Shown here: positions 8,025-16,901 of the stretch, in pieces
Numbering within the stretch: position 1 is the first letter of the stretch
How the letters are laid out: each line of letters begins with the position of its first letter
Assembly (NCBI GenBank): GCA_029939575.1
Contig: JAOZSR010000012.1
Span: 1 to 56,194 of the forward strand
Direction of reading: 5' to 3'
Length of the DNA: 56,194 nt
Origin: Fidelibacterota bacterium
GTDB lineage: Bacteria > Fidelibacterota > UBA2242 > JAOZSR01
Notes under the pieces: model-generated
Databases searched by the model: none
Told to the model about the DNA's origin: nothing
What the model saw: only the letters and a program-made list of their open reading frames with translations
Program-made: the position numbers and the translations under genes

Positions 8025-10556
8025 ATGAAAAGTAAACTGATGTTATTTGTTTTAATTTTAAGTATATCCGGTATCTTGTTTGGAAAGGCTGAAAAAAAAG
8101 AAGATGGGGAAGTATATTTTCAATTTGATATTAAATCAAAAAGTGAATTGGCTACCCTGACAAAAATTATTTCCATTGATAATGTAATTGGCAACCAGGT
8201 TTTTGCCTATGCAAATGCAAAAGAATTGGCTGCTTTTAAAAAATTAAACTATGACCATACTATACTACAACATCCGGGAACATTATATATTCCTGAAATG
8301 GCAAAATCAATTAGCAAAGCCAAAGAATGGGACACTTATCCTACTTATGATGTCTATGTTTCGATGATGTATGAATTTGCGGAAACTTATCCAAATCTTT
8401 GTAGGATAGAAGATATAGGCTCGACTGTAAATGGGCGCGAACTTTTATTTGCTGTTATATCTGACAACGTGAACCAGGAGGAAAACGAACCGGAATTTAT
8501 GTATACATCAACCATGCATGGAGACGAAACTGTCGGATATATCCTGATGCTGCGGCTGATTAATTATCTTCTGGAAAATTATGGTTCCGACAGCGAAATA
8601 ACTGATATGCTTGATAATATTGAAATCTGGATTAATCCGAATGCAAATCCTGATGGGACTTATTATGGTGGAAATAATTCAGTTTTTGGCGCCAGGAGAT
8701 ATAATGGTAATTATGTAGATTTAAATCGGAATTTTCCTGATCCTGAAGATGGCGAACATCCGGATGGAAATAGTCATCAGCCGGAAACAATCGCCATGAT
8801 GGATTTGGCAGAAGCCCATAATTTTGTTCATTCCGCAAATATACACTCTGGTGCAGAAGTTTTGAATTATCCCTGGGACACATGGTCTGACCTACATGCC
8901 GACGATTTGTGGTATCAGGATATTTGTCATGCCTATGCTGATATGGTACATGATAATAGTTCCGGCTATATGACCGGATTTGATGATGGTGTTACAAATG
9001 GTTATGCCTGGTATTCAATTGATGGTGGTCGCCAGGATTATATGAATTATTTCCAACGATGTCGGGAAGTTACTTTTGAGTTGTCTGATACAAAACTTTT
9101 ACCGGAATCACAACTTGATGCTCATTGGGGATATAATAAACAGGCACTTTTAAATTATATTAAAAATGTACAATATGGAATTCGTGGAATAGTTACTGAT
9201 AATCATGGAAATCCCCTTGAAGCGCAAATCACAATGATTGGGCATGATTTTGATAATTCAGAGGTTATGTCAGATTCCGACAATGGAGATTATTATAGAA
9301 TGTGTAAAGCCGGTTCCTATTCATTATTAGTTGAATCAGTCGGTTTTATGGCGCAAACTATTGAAAATGTGTCAGTTTCTGAGGGACAGGTAACTATAGT
9401 CGATGTTGAACTTGAAGCATTGCCAAATACTCCGGTTCTGACATATTATAATAATACTGCTATGGATGTGGAAGTAGGGGAAAGTATTTCTTTTAAAATT
9501 TTAATTAATAATGTTGGTATTGTGCCTACTTATAATATTTATGGAGTGTTGAGTAGTGAAGACCCCTATGTGGAAGTTACTTCCGGCCAGTCTGTTTTTC
9601 CTGATCTTTTACCCGGTAATATTGGTGAGAGTAATAGTTCATTCGAAGTTATGATTTCTGAGCAATGTCCGGATAAATATTTCGCAGAATTTTCATTTTA
9701 TTTAGCTTGTACCGGTTTTGATAGTTTACTGACTTTTGAAATTCCAATTGGGGTAGAGAAAATATTGGTATATGATATTGATGGAAATCATAATAGTGGC
9801 TATGTTCTTAAAACCTCTTTGGAAAATCTTAATCAGGACGTGGATTATTCGACTAATAATCTGCCATCAAATTTAAGTGAATACAGTGCTATATTTTTAT
9901 GTATGGGAGTATATGATCAAAATGGTGAATTGTCTTCTAATGACGCTAATTTGCTGGATAATTATTTAACAAATAACGGACGGATCTATCTTGAAGGTGG
10001 TGATGCCTGGTATAATTCTTCGGAGAATGTTTTACGTCCAAATTTTGGGATTACCGGAATGAGTGACGGAAGCAATGATACTTATGGTATAATTGGATGC
10101 GATACTACATTTATGCAAGGGGTAGCTTTTAATTATTATGGTGATAATAATTATATGGATCATCTTGAGCCAACTGGTGATGCCTATCCATTTTTCTACA
10201 ACCAAACACCCTCCTATTATAATGGAATAGCAAAAGTTACCCAAAATTCCAAAACCCTCGGTGTAAGTTTTGAATTTGGCGGAATTCCTGAGAATTTTCA
10301 GGATTCTGTTTTGTATAAATATTTAACATTTTTTGATATTGACACAACAATATTTGAAGGCGAACTTTGTGTTGCCGGTGATGTTAATGCAGATGGTAAT
10401 ATAAATGTTGGTGATATTATCCAGATTATTAATTTTATTCTTGGAACCGCTGAACCTGAGGAATATGAACAATGTGCCGCCGATTATAATTTAGATTTTG
10501 AAATAAATGTACAGGATATTATCTCAATTGTTTCGTATATTTTAAATACCAATTAA
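8025..10556 (+). CDS. Secreted M14 zinc carboxypeptidase with C-terminal dockerin
   Basis: An 843-residue exported peptidase with a signal peptide at 1-22. The M14 catalytic domain spans about 105-382. Zinc ligands are H165 and E168 (MHGDE) and H274 (NIHSG); R235 (DLNRNF) binds substrate and E352 (REVTFELS) is the catalytic glutamate. A carboxypeptidase-regulatory-like beta domain follows at 383-470. A Rossmann-like module at about 577-770 opens with KILVYDIDGN and resembles the equivalent part of the C25 protein downstream. The protein ends in a two-repeat type I dockerin (782-843, GDVNADGNINVGDI) and has no T9SS sorting domain of its own. GGAG precedes the ATG. It is followed after 12 nt by a lipoprotein gene. 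Confidence 0.9.
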   Translation: MKSKLMLFVLILSISGILFGKAEKKEDGEVYFQFDIKSKSELATLTKIISIDNVIGNQVFAYANAKELAAFKKLNYDHTILQHPGTLYIPEMAKSISKAKEWDTYPTYDVYVSMMYEFAETYPNLCRIEDIGSTVNGRELLFAVISDNVNQEENEPEFMYTSTMHGDETVGYILMLRLINYLLENYGSDSEITDMLDNIEIWINPNANPDGTYYGGNNSVFGARRYNGNYVDLNRNFPDPEDGEHPDGNSHQPETIAMMDLAEAHNFVHSANIHSGAEVLNYPWDTWSDLHADDLWYQDICHAYADMVHDNSSGYMTGFDDGVTNGYAWYSIDGGRQDYMNYFQRCREVTFELSDTKLLPESQLDAHWGYNKQALLNYIKNVQYGIRGIVTDNHGNPLEAQITMIGHDFDNSEVMSDSDNGDYYRMCKAGSYSLLVESVGFMAQTIENVSVSEGQVTIVDVELEALPNTPVLTYYNNTAMDVEVGESISFKILINNVGIVPTYNIYGVLSSEDPYVEVTSGQSVFPDLLPGNIGESNSSFEVMISEQCPDKYFAEFSFYLACTGFDSLLTFEIPIGVEKILVYDIDGNHNSGYVLKTSLENLNQDVDYSTNNLPSNLSEYSAIFLCMGVYDQNGELSSNDANLLDNYLTNNGRIYLEGGDAWYNSSENVLRPNFGITGMSDGSNDTYGIIGCDTTFMQGVAFNYYGDNNYMDHLEPTGDAYPFFYNQTPSYYNGIAKVTQNSKTLGVSFEFGGIPENFQDSVLYKYLTFFDIDTTIFEGELCVAGDVNADGNINVGDIIQIINFILGTAEPEEYEQCAADYNLDFEINVQDIISIVSYILNTN

Positions 10557-10568
10557 AATAAAAGGATT

Positions 10569-11213
10569 ATGCAGAAATTATTAATAATCATCTTTTGTAC
10601 TCTTCTTCTCAGTGCTTGTGCTTCGCATCCGACAATCAGTCCAATACCTTTGAACAAAGGTGAAAGTTGTAAAGGAGTTACATTATCTGCAGAAAATGTA
10701 TTTCCGGTTTTTGTTTATCGCAAAGGTTTATCTGATAAAAGTGATGTAGGGATACGGCTTGGAATTCCTTTTTATGGAACCGGAGTTGATTATTCGCGTA
10801 TTGTTTTCGAGCGTGATGATATAAGAGATATTATTAATTTTGGTGTTTCCTTTTCTCCAAATTCAAATTTTGATATGACTTATTATACAGTGCGACAATT
10901 TCCACGTTTCAAAAAATTTGCCTATTACACCGGATTTCGAGGGATGTTTATACCGAAGGGAATAAATAAAAATAAAAGTATCAGGGCCGGTTTTTTGGCT
11001 GGTTTTTCTATCTCAGGCAAATGGGGAGTTGAAGCCGGGTATTTTCATGATTTTGAAAGAGGACAGCCTTTGGAAAAAATTTTTCTCAAAGAATCTCGCA
11101 ATGATGAGCGTTATCCGGCTGTTACGGACTATGGATTTCCAACGGAAAATTCCAGGCTAACCGGATTGTCTTTTCAGTTATTCATAAATTCAAATATTTT
11201 TAGGAACAAATAA
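10569..11213 (+). CDS. Hypothetical outer-membrane lipoprotein
   Basis: I do not recognise the family. The 214-residue product has a signal peptide with lipobox LSAC (Cys16). The mature part shows alternating polar/aromatic stretches typical of beta strands, for example VGIRLGIPFYGTGVDYSR and IRAGFLAGFSISGKWGVEAG, so a beta-barrel or beta-sandwich at the outer membrane is plausible. AAGGA precedes the ATG. It sits in a tight run between the M14 peptidase (12 nt) and the C25 protease (43 nt), so it is probably co-transcribed with them and may help in their surface display; that is inference. Confidence 0.7.
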   Translation: MQKLLIIIFCTLLLSACASHPTISPIPLNKGESCKGVTLSAENVFPVFVYRKGLSDKSDVGIRLGIPFYGTGVDYSRIVFERDDIRDIINFGVSFSPNSNFDMTYYTVRQFPRFKKFAYYTGFRGMFIPKGINKNKSIRAGFLAGFSISGKWGVEAGYFHDFERGQPLEKIFLKESRNDERYPAVTDYGFPTENSRLTGLSFQLFINSNIFRNK

Positions 11214-11256
11214 AGAATCTTATTAACCCAATAAACAAAGGAATGGTGCTAAAAAA

Positions 11257-14200
11257 ATGAAAAAGTTATTTATTTTTCTCCTTATTGTTGCTTTTACATT
11301 ACCTGTTTTTGCAGCTGAATATGTATTGGAATCTGAACTATCAAATTCTGAACTTAATGTCACAACAGTTTCACCGGAACAAATTAAAATTAATGCCGGT
11401 ATCAATAAGATACAGACTTTCAATGTTAATACGAAAAGAGGCGTCTTTTCACAAATTAGCATACCAGGATTTCATTATACAATGGAAACCGGAAAACCGA
11501 AATTACCAGTGATGAATGAATTAATTGAAATCCCTTTCGGTAATAATCTTGAGTTTTCAATTGAAGTAGTGAGCTATGATGAACAGGAACTGACTCTCCT
11601 GGAGTTAGGTGCTGATTATGCAATTCTCCCGACTCAGCCTTCTCTTTCAAAAAGCCAGGATCCAGAGCAGGTAGCATTTGTTTATGATGAAAATTTTTAT
11701 ACCAGGAATAATTATGAAGAACTTCCCATAGCAGAAGTACACATCCGTGGTATAATGAGAAATACCCGTTTAGCCCTTGTTACTATTAATCCAATCAGAT
11801 ATAATCCAGCTAATGGAATGGTAAAAATCTATAATAATATTGAAGTTAATGTTGTTTTTGAAAATGCTGATTTTAATGAGACAAGCAGGATAAAACGGGA
11901 TTATTATTCTCCTTTTTATGAAGGTGTATTGTCAGCCTTGCCAAATTATAAATCCGGTGCTGATGGAGATGATTTGACTCAATATCCTGTAAAATATGTG
12001 ATTGTATCAGATCCAATGTTTGAAACCCAATTGCAGCCTTTTATAGAATGGAAAAAAGAAAAAGGATTTACTGTAATCGAAGCTTATACAGATGATTCGA
12101 ATGTCGGGAATTCAACAAGTTCTATTCAATCATATTTACATGGTTTGTATAATGCCGGTACAACCAGTGATCCGGCACCGTCTTTTGTTTTATTTGTTGG
12201 CGATGTTGGGCAGGTTCCTTCATTTAGTGGCTCAACCGGAAGTCATATTACCGATCTCTACTACTGTGATGTGACAGATGATATGATTCCAGACATGTAT
12301 CATGGAAGATTTTCGGCCGGGAATGCCGATGAACTACAACCTCAGATTGATAAAACCCTGGCAATGGAAAAAATGGATGTTAGCAGTGATGATTTTACCG
12401 GTAAAACTGTTTTGATAGCCGGATGGGATTCTAGTCATTCAGTTGATTGGGGATATCCACAGATAAATTATGGAACTGAAAATTATTTTAATGTTGAGCA
12501 TAACTTTTCAGATGTATATGTATATCTATCTTCCGGTGGTGGACAACATGAATCGGATATTATTCAAAATGTCAGTGATGGCGTAACATTTGTTAACTAT
12601 ACTGCTCACGGTAGTAGTACTTCCTGGGCGGATCCGGGTTTTACTATTAGTGATATTAATTCTTTAAATAATACTGATAAATATGCTACAATTGTTGGTA
12701 ATTGTTGTTTAACCAATAAATTTGAGGTTGGGGAATGTTTTGGAGAAGCCTGGCTAAGAGCCGAAAACAAAGGCGCTGTCGGATATATTGGTGGTACAAA
12801 CAGCACCTATTGGGATGAAGATCTCTGGTGGGGAGTTGGTAATTACCCAATTCAGTCAGGACAGGGCGGAGCTGCACCATCTTATGAAGAAACAGGAATG
12901 GGCGCTTACGATGCTAATTTTGTATTTGACTTTAATACTCAGGCGGCTATGATTTTGGCGGGTAATCTGGCAGTAGAAGAATCAAGTTCTCCAAGAAAAG
13001 AATATTACTGGGAGATTTATGAATTAATGGGAGATCCATCATATATGACATATATGGGAATTCCACAAAACAATTCTGCTTATATTCCATCGATAATTAC
13101 TGTTGGAGCCACCAGTATCTCAATAACCGCAGATGCTGGTTCTTATGTTGCAATTTCAAAAGATGGTGAATTACATGGAGTTAAATATTTTTCATCATCA
13201 GGACCATCAACTGTAAATTTTGATCCTTTTATGCAACCCGGAATGGCAAAGGTTGTTGTCACAGCCCAGAATAGAAATCCAATTGTGGAAGATGTCCAGG
13301 TTATAGTTCCATCAGTAGTTGAAATGTCACCGGAAACAGTGAATATTAATGAAGAAACCTCTGTGACACTTACTGTTTATGAAGCCGATGGTTCTACTCC
13401 TATACAAGGTGTTGATATTGAAGTGAATGGCTGGGGAATTGAAGCCGGTACAATAACCGGAACCAGCGATAGTAATGGTGAAGTCACTTTTTCTGTTAAT
13501 CCTCCTTATGGAGAACATTTAAAGATTACAGGGCAGCGTCCTACTGATAGTTACTTGCTTTTTACTGAAGAATTAGTAGTGGCTGGTGGTACCGATCTGA
13601 CTAATCCAAATATTACTCCAAGTGTAGCGGAAATATCATTGTATGGTAAATTAACACCTTATTATGAAGGTTTGTTACTTGCAATTTGTGATGAAGAAGA
13701 AATAACTCTTTTTGCTTCCGGATGCGGCATAGATACTTCTATTGTTGGAAATTCCCTGACAGTTATTCCCCAGGAAGAGGGAATTATTGACGCGGCAATC
13801 GCTAAATCCGGTTATAATGTTTTTGAAAAAAATATTTTGGTAGAAAAAGTATATGGAACCTTGAGTGGTGTTGTTGTCAATGATATCGAAGAAGGTATTG
13901 CCGGAGCAACTGTCAGAATATTTTCCGCAGATAATTTGGTCGAGCCTTTGTTTGTAATTGAGACAAATGGCGCCGGTGGTTTTTCATTGGAAGAAGAATT
14001 GGGAGTTGGGAATTATCAGGTTGAAGTAGAAAAATTCGGCTTTTTACTTTATTCTGAAGAACACTTTTTAGAATATGGTACTAATAACTGGTCGATGGAA
14101 ATGGTATACGCTCCAAGTGGAACAGTAACAGGTGTAATGACTGAAACCGGCACAGAAACTCCTCTGGATGGTACAATTAAAATTTATCGTATTGAAGGGG

Positions 14201-16620
14201 ATGAAGAAATTTTTCATTCATCAGTTATTTTTTATGCAACTGGTGGTGGAGCATACAGTGTAGAATTACCCTATTTTACTTATAAATTCAAAGTAACCTC
14301 TTTTCATCATATTCCTAAATCAATTATTGTATTAGTAAATAGTGAAACTCAGAATGTTGATTTTACTCTTGATCCTACTACCGGCAGTATTCTTGTAATT
14401 GATGATGATTCGGGGAAAAGATATATTTCCAAAGAAGTTGATGCAGCCGGAAATCTGCTCAGTTCAACATCTGAAGTAAAATTAGATGAAAAAGGCGTTT
14501 CTGCTGATGAAATTTCCCAGGCATTAGTGGATATGGGTTTTTATGTAGTTGTAGAGTCTTCCGGGTCAACTAATTCTGCCGATTGGATAAATTATGACCT
14601 TATTATCTCATCATCGGGATCAAATTCCGATCCTTTAAGTAGTGAAGCATATTGTGATGACCTGTTGAATTGGGTTTCTGAAGGTGGGAAATTATTAATT
14701 GAAGGTGGCGAAATTGGATATGACAAACGTAGTGATGTTGAATTTGCATCTAATGTTTTGCATATTGCATCATGGGAATCTGATAATGCCGGAAATCTTA
14801 ACCAGGAATTACCTGATCATGCAATTTCCTCGATACCAAATGCAGTTCCCGGGCAATTAAGTATAGATTATAATTCCTATGGTGATGAAGATGCCTGTAC
14901 TGTAACAGAAGACGCTTATATTGTTTATAGCAATAATGGTAATTCAGGTAATGCCGGTATAATTGTTTATGATGACAATGATGTTGATATTAGCGCTCAG
15001 ATAGTTTTTTATACTTTTGCTTTTAACAAGATTGATACCGAAGAAAACAGGGTAAACTTTCTTGAAAATACAATATTATATCTGTCCACACCGGAAATTC
15101 AAGGGACCGGAGTTTTAACCGGTATTGTTGACCTGGAAGGAACTGAGATTGATGCAGGAGCAACAGTTGAAATTTTGGGTACTAATTTTAGTGCTACTAC
15201 CGATGCTTCCGGAAATTATACGATTTATAATATTTATCCGGGAACTTTTGGGGTAAAAGCCAGCAAACTGGGATATACTTCCCAGGCAGTTGGTGAAGTA
15301 GTTATTGATAATGATAATACTACCGAGGGTGTGAACTTTGCCCTGCAACCTTATGTTATGGTATTTTATGATGATTTTGAAAGCGGAACAGGGCTTTGGA
15401 ATATGGAAGGTTCATGGGGACTTTCCAATGAAGAATATACTTCACCCACTCATAGTTTAACAGACAGTCCGGATGGAAATTATGAATCTAATTCAACCGG
15501 AGTATCAGCTGTATCATCAGTCCCAATTAATATGGAAGAATGCTCGGAAGGATTACTGAAATTTTGGAATAAATATGATCTGGGCGCAGGGGACATGGCT
15601 TTTGTTGAGGTCAGTGGAGATGGCTCATTCTGGGAAATAGTCAGTACTTATGAAGGTACTCAATGCTGGCGAACAGAAAATTTACTTCTGAATGATTATG
15701 CAAATCATGATGTACTTTGGGTGAGATTCAGATTAGTTTCCAATTCTACTGATAATTTAGACGGATGGTATATTGATGATGTGGAAATATTACTTGATGC
15801 AGGAAATGCTTTGGTAAAAGGTGATGTGAATCAAAATGGTTCTGTTGAAGTAACAGATGTAGTATCAACAATCAAATTTATTCTTAATGAAAATGAGCCA
15901 ACACCTTCGGAAGCATGGTGTGCAGATATGGATAATGATGGCAACATAAGTGTACTGGACATTATTAAAATGGTTAATACTATTTTAAATGGAGAGGGAC
16001 TTGCCAGAGCAACATTTCAACAAGCTTCCAGCCTGGAAATAATTCAAAAAGGAAACGATGTATTATATAAATCAGATGGCGAAGTTGCAGGTCTGGAAAT
16101 TCATCTTTCCGGCATAGAAAAAGGCTCCGAAACGATCACAGTTACAGATAAAAGTGGATTGAATCAGGTTGCTTCTTCCAAAGACAACGAAACTATTGTT
16201 TTGTTTTATAGTTTGGATGGCAAAACATTACCTGTCGGAGAACACAATATTTTAAACATTCCGGAAGGGATGAAAATAAATAGTGTTGTCGCTGCTGATC
16301 CTAAGGGTGGAGAAATTGAAACCAGGATTATTCAGGTTCCCCATAGTTTTGCATTATATCAGAACTATCCGAATCCTTTTAATCCGACCACAAATATTAG
16401 TTTTGACCTTCCTGAACAGACGGTTGTCAATCTTACTATCTACGACATGCTGGGAAAGGAGATCAGACAATTATCCAATCAAAATTATCAGGCCGGGCAT
16501 TATACATTGACCTGGGATGCAACAAATTCAAAAGGCATCCAGGTTTCTTCAGGATTATACTTTTTTGCTATAAAGGCAAATAACTACAACAAAATTAAAA
16601 AAATGATGCTTGTAAGGTAA
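11257..16620 (+). CDS. Gingipain-like C25 cysteine protease with dockerin and T9SS sorting domain
   Basis: A 1787-residue secreted protease with a signal peptide at 1-19 and a propeptide to about 240. The C25 catalytic domain (245-620) has catalytic H451 (YTAHGSSTSW) and C484 (GNCCLTNKF, second Cys). Beyond it come Ig-like and regulatory-like beta domains near 867, 953 and 1283. A Rossmann-like module (SILVIDDDSGKR, about 1043-1280), a cleaved-adhesin/MAM-like jelly roll (1370-1515) and a type I dockerin (about 1522-1585) follow. The C-terminus is a T9SS type A sorting domain (1698-1787). The product should be exported through the outer membrane and anchored or released. The ATG lies 13 nt after AAAGGA, a long spacing, but the signal peptide fixes the start. 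A terminator follows. Confidence 0.92.
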   Translation: MKKLFIFLLIVAFTLPVFAAEYVLESELSNSELNVTTVSPEQIKINAGINKIQTFNVNTKRGVFSQISIPGFHYTMETGKPKLPVMNELIEIPFGNNLEFSIEVVSYDEQELTLLELGADYAILPTQPSLSKSQDPEQVAFVYDENFYTRNNYEELPIAEVHIRGIMRNTRLALVTINPIRYNPANGMVKIYNNIEVNVVFENADFNETSRIKRDYYSPFYEGVLSALPNYKSGADGDDLTQYPVKYVIVSDPMFETQLQPFIEWKKEKGFTVIEAYTDDSNVGNSTSSIQSYLHGLYNAGTTSDPAPSFVLFVGDVGQVPSFSGSTGSHITDLYYCDVTDDMIPDMYHGRFSAGNADELQPQIDKTLAMEKMDVSSDDFTGKTVLIAGWDSSHSVDWGYPQINYGTENYFNVEHNFSDVYVYLSSGGGQHESDIIQNVSDGVTFVNYTAHGSSTSWADPGFTISDINSLNNTDKYATIVGNCCLTNKFEVGECFGEAWLRAENKGAVGYIGGTNSTYWDEDLWWGVGNYPIQSGQGGAAPSYEETGMGAYDANFVFDFNTQAAMILAGNLAVEESSSPRKEYYWEIYELMGDPSYMTYMGIPQNNSAYIPSIITVGATSISITADAGSYVAISKDGELHGVKYFSSSGPSTVNFDPFMQPGMAKVVVTAQNRNPIVEDVQVIVPSVVEMSPETVNINEETSVTLTVYEADGSTPIQGVDIEVNGWGIEAGTITGTSDSNGEVTFSVNPPYGEHLKITGQRPTDSYLLFTEELVVAGGTDLTNPNITPSVAEISLYGKLTPYYEGLLLAICDEEEITLFASGCGIDTSIVGNSLTVIPQEEGIIDAAIAKSGYNVFEKNILVEKVYGTLSGVVVNDIEEGIAGATVRIFSADNLVEPLFVIETNGAGGFSLEEELGVGNYQVEVEKFGFLLYSEEHFLEYGTNNWSMEMVYAPSGTVTGVMTETGTETPLDGTIKIYRIEGDEEIFHSSVIFYATGGGAYSVELPYFTYKFKVTSFHHIPKSIIVLVNSETQNVDFTLDPTTGSILVIDDDSGKRYISKEVDAAGNLLSSTSEVKLDEKGVSADEISQALVDMGFYVVVESSGSTNSADWINYDLIISSSGSNSDPLSSEAYCDDLLNWVSEGGKLLIEGGEIGYDKRSDVEFASNVLHIASWESDNAGNLNQELPDHAISSIPNAVPGQLSIDYNSYGDEDACTVTEDAYIVYSNNGNSGNAGIIVYDDNDVDISAQIVFYTFAFNKIDTEENRVNFLENTILYLSTPEIQGTGVLTGIVDLEGTEIDAGATVEILGTNFSATTDASGNYTIYNIYPGTFGVKASKLGYTSQAVGEVVIDNDNTTEGVNFALQPYVMVFYDDFESGTGLWNMEGSWGLSNEEYTSPTHSLTDSPDGNYESNSTGVSAVSSVPINMEECSEGLLKFWNKYDLGAGDMAFVEVSGDGSFWEIVSTYEGTQCWRTENLLLNDYANHDVLWVRFRLVSNSTDNLDGWYIDDVEILLDAGNALVKGDVNQNGSVEVTDVVSTIKFILNENEPTPSEAWCADMDNDGNISVLDIIKMVNTILNGEGLARATFQQASSLEIIQKGNDVLYKSDGEVAGLEIHLSGIEKGSETITVTDKSGLNQVASSKDNETIVLFYSLDGKTLPVGEHNILNIPEGMKINSVVAADPKGGEIETRIIQVPHSFALYQNYPNPFNPTTNISFDLPEQTVVNLTIYDMLGKEIRQLSNQNYQAGHYTLTWDATNSKGIQVSSGLYFFAIKANNYNKIKKMMLVR

Positions 16621-16663
16621 ATTGAAATCAACTGAAATGATAAGAAAAATACTATAAAATATC

Positions 16664-16706
16664 AAAATCTCGCGGTGAGTTATCATTTATCGCGAGATTT
16701 TTTGTT
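16664..16706 (+). terminator. Rho-independent terminator after the C25 protease
   Basis: An 11-bp stem (AAAATCTCGCG with CGCGAGATTTT) and a 16-nt loop are followed by a run of T residues, 43 nt after the stop codon. Confidence 0.85.
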
Positions 16707-16734
16707 TTTTCAGGAAAATAATTGAGAAAAATAC

Positions 16735-16762
16735 TTGACATAATCATGTTAATGGTTAAATT
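16735..16762 (+). promoter_or_regulatory. Candidate promoter of the 2124-residue adhesin gene
   Basis: A perfect TTGACA at 16735 is followed after 16 bases by TAAATT (four of six matches to TATAAT). It sits just past the terminator and about 140 nt before the adhesin start. A similar pair lies before the FliF/FliG-like operon at 43498. Confidence 0.4.
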
Positions 16763-16901
16763 ATTTTTGAATGATGATAAGAAAAGTGAAAGAATAGTAT
16801 CTAACAAAATAGTAATAATTTCTATTCTAAAAATCGCTTTTTTTTCTAATTTATATTATAGTAAGTGTAATTAATGATAAAAACTAAATTAAGGAGGAAA
16901 C

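Noticed and set aside
11285-11512. Short plus-strand frame inside the C25 protease gene
   Set aside because: It lies fully inside a clear signal peptide and propeptide coding region in another frame and has no start site.
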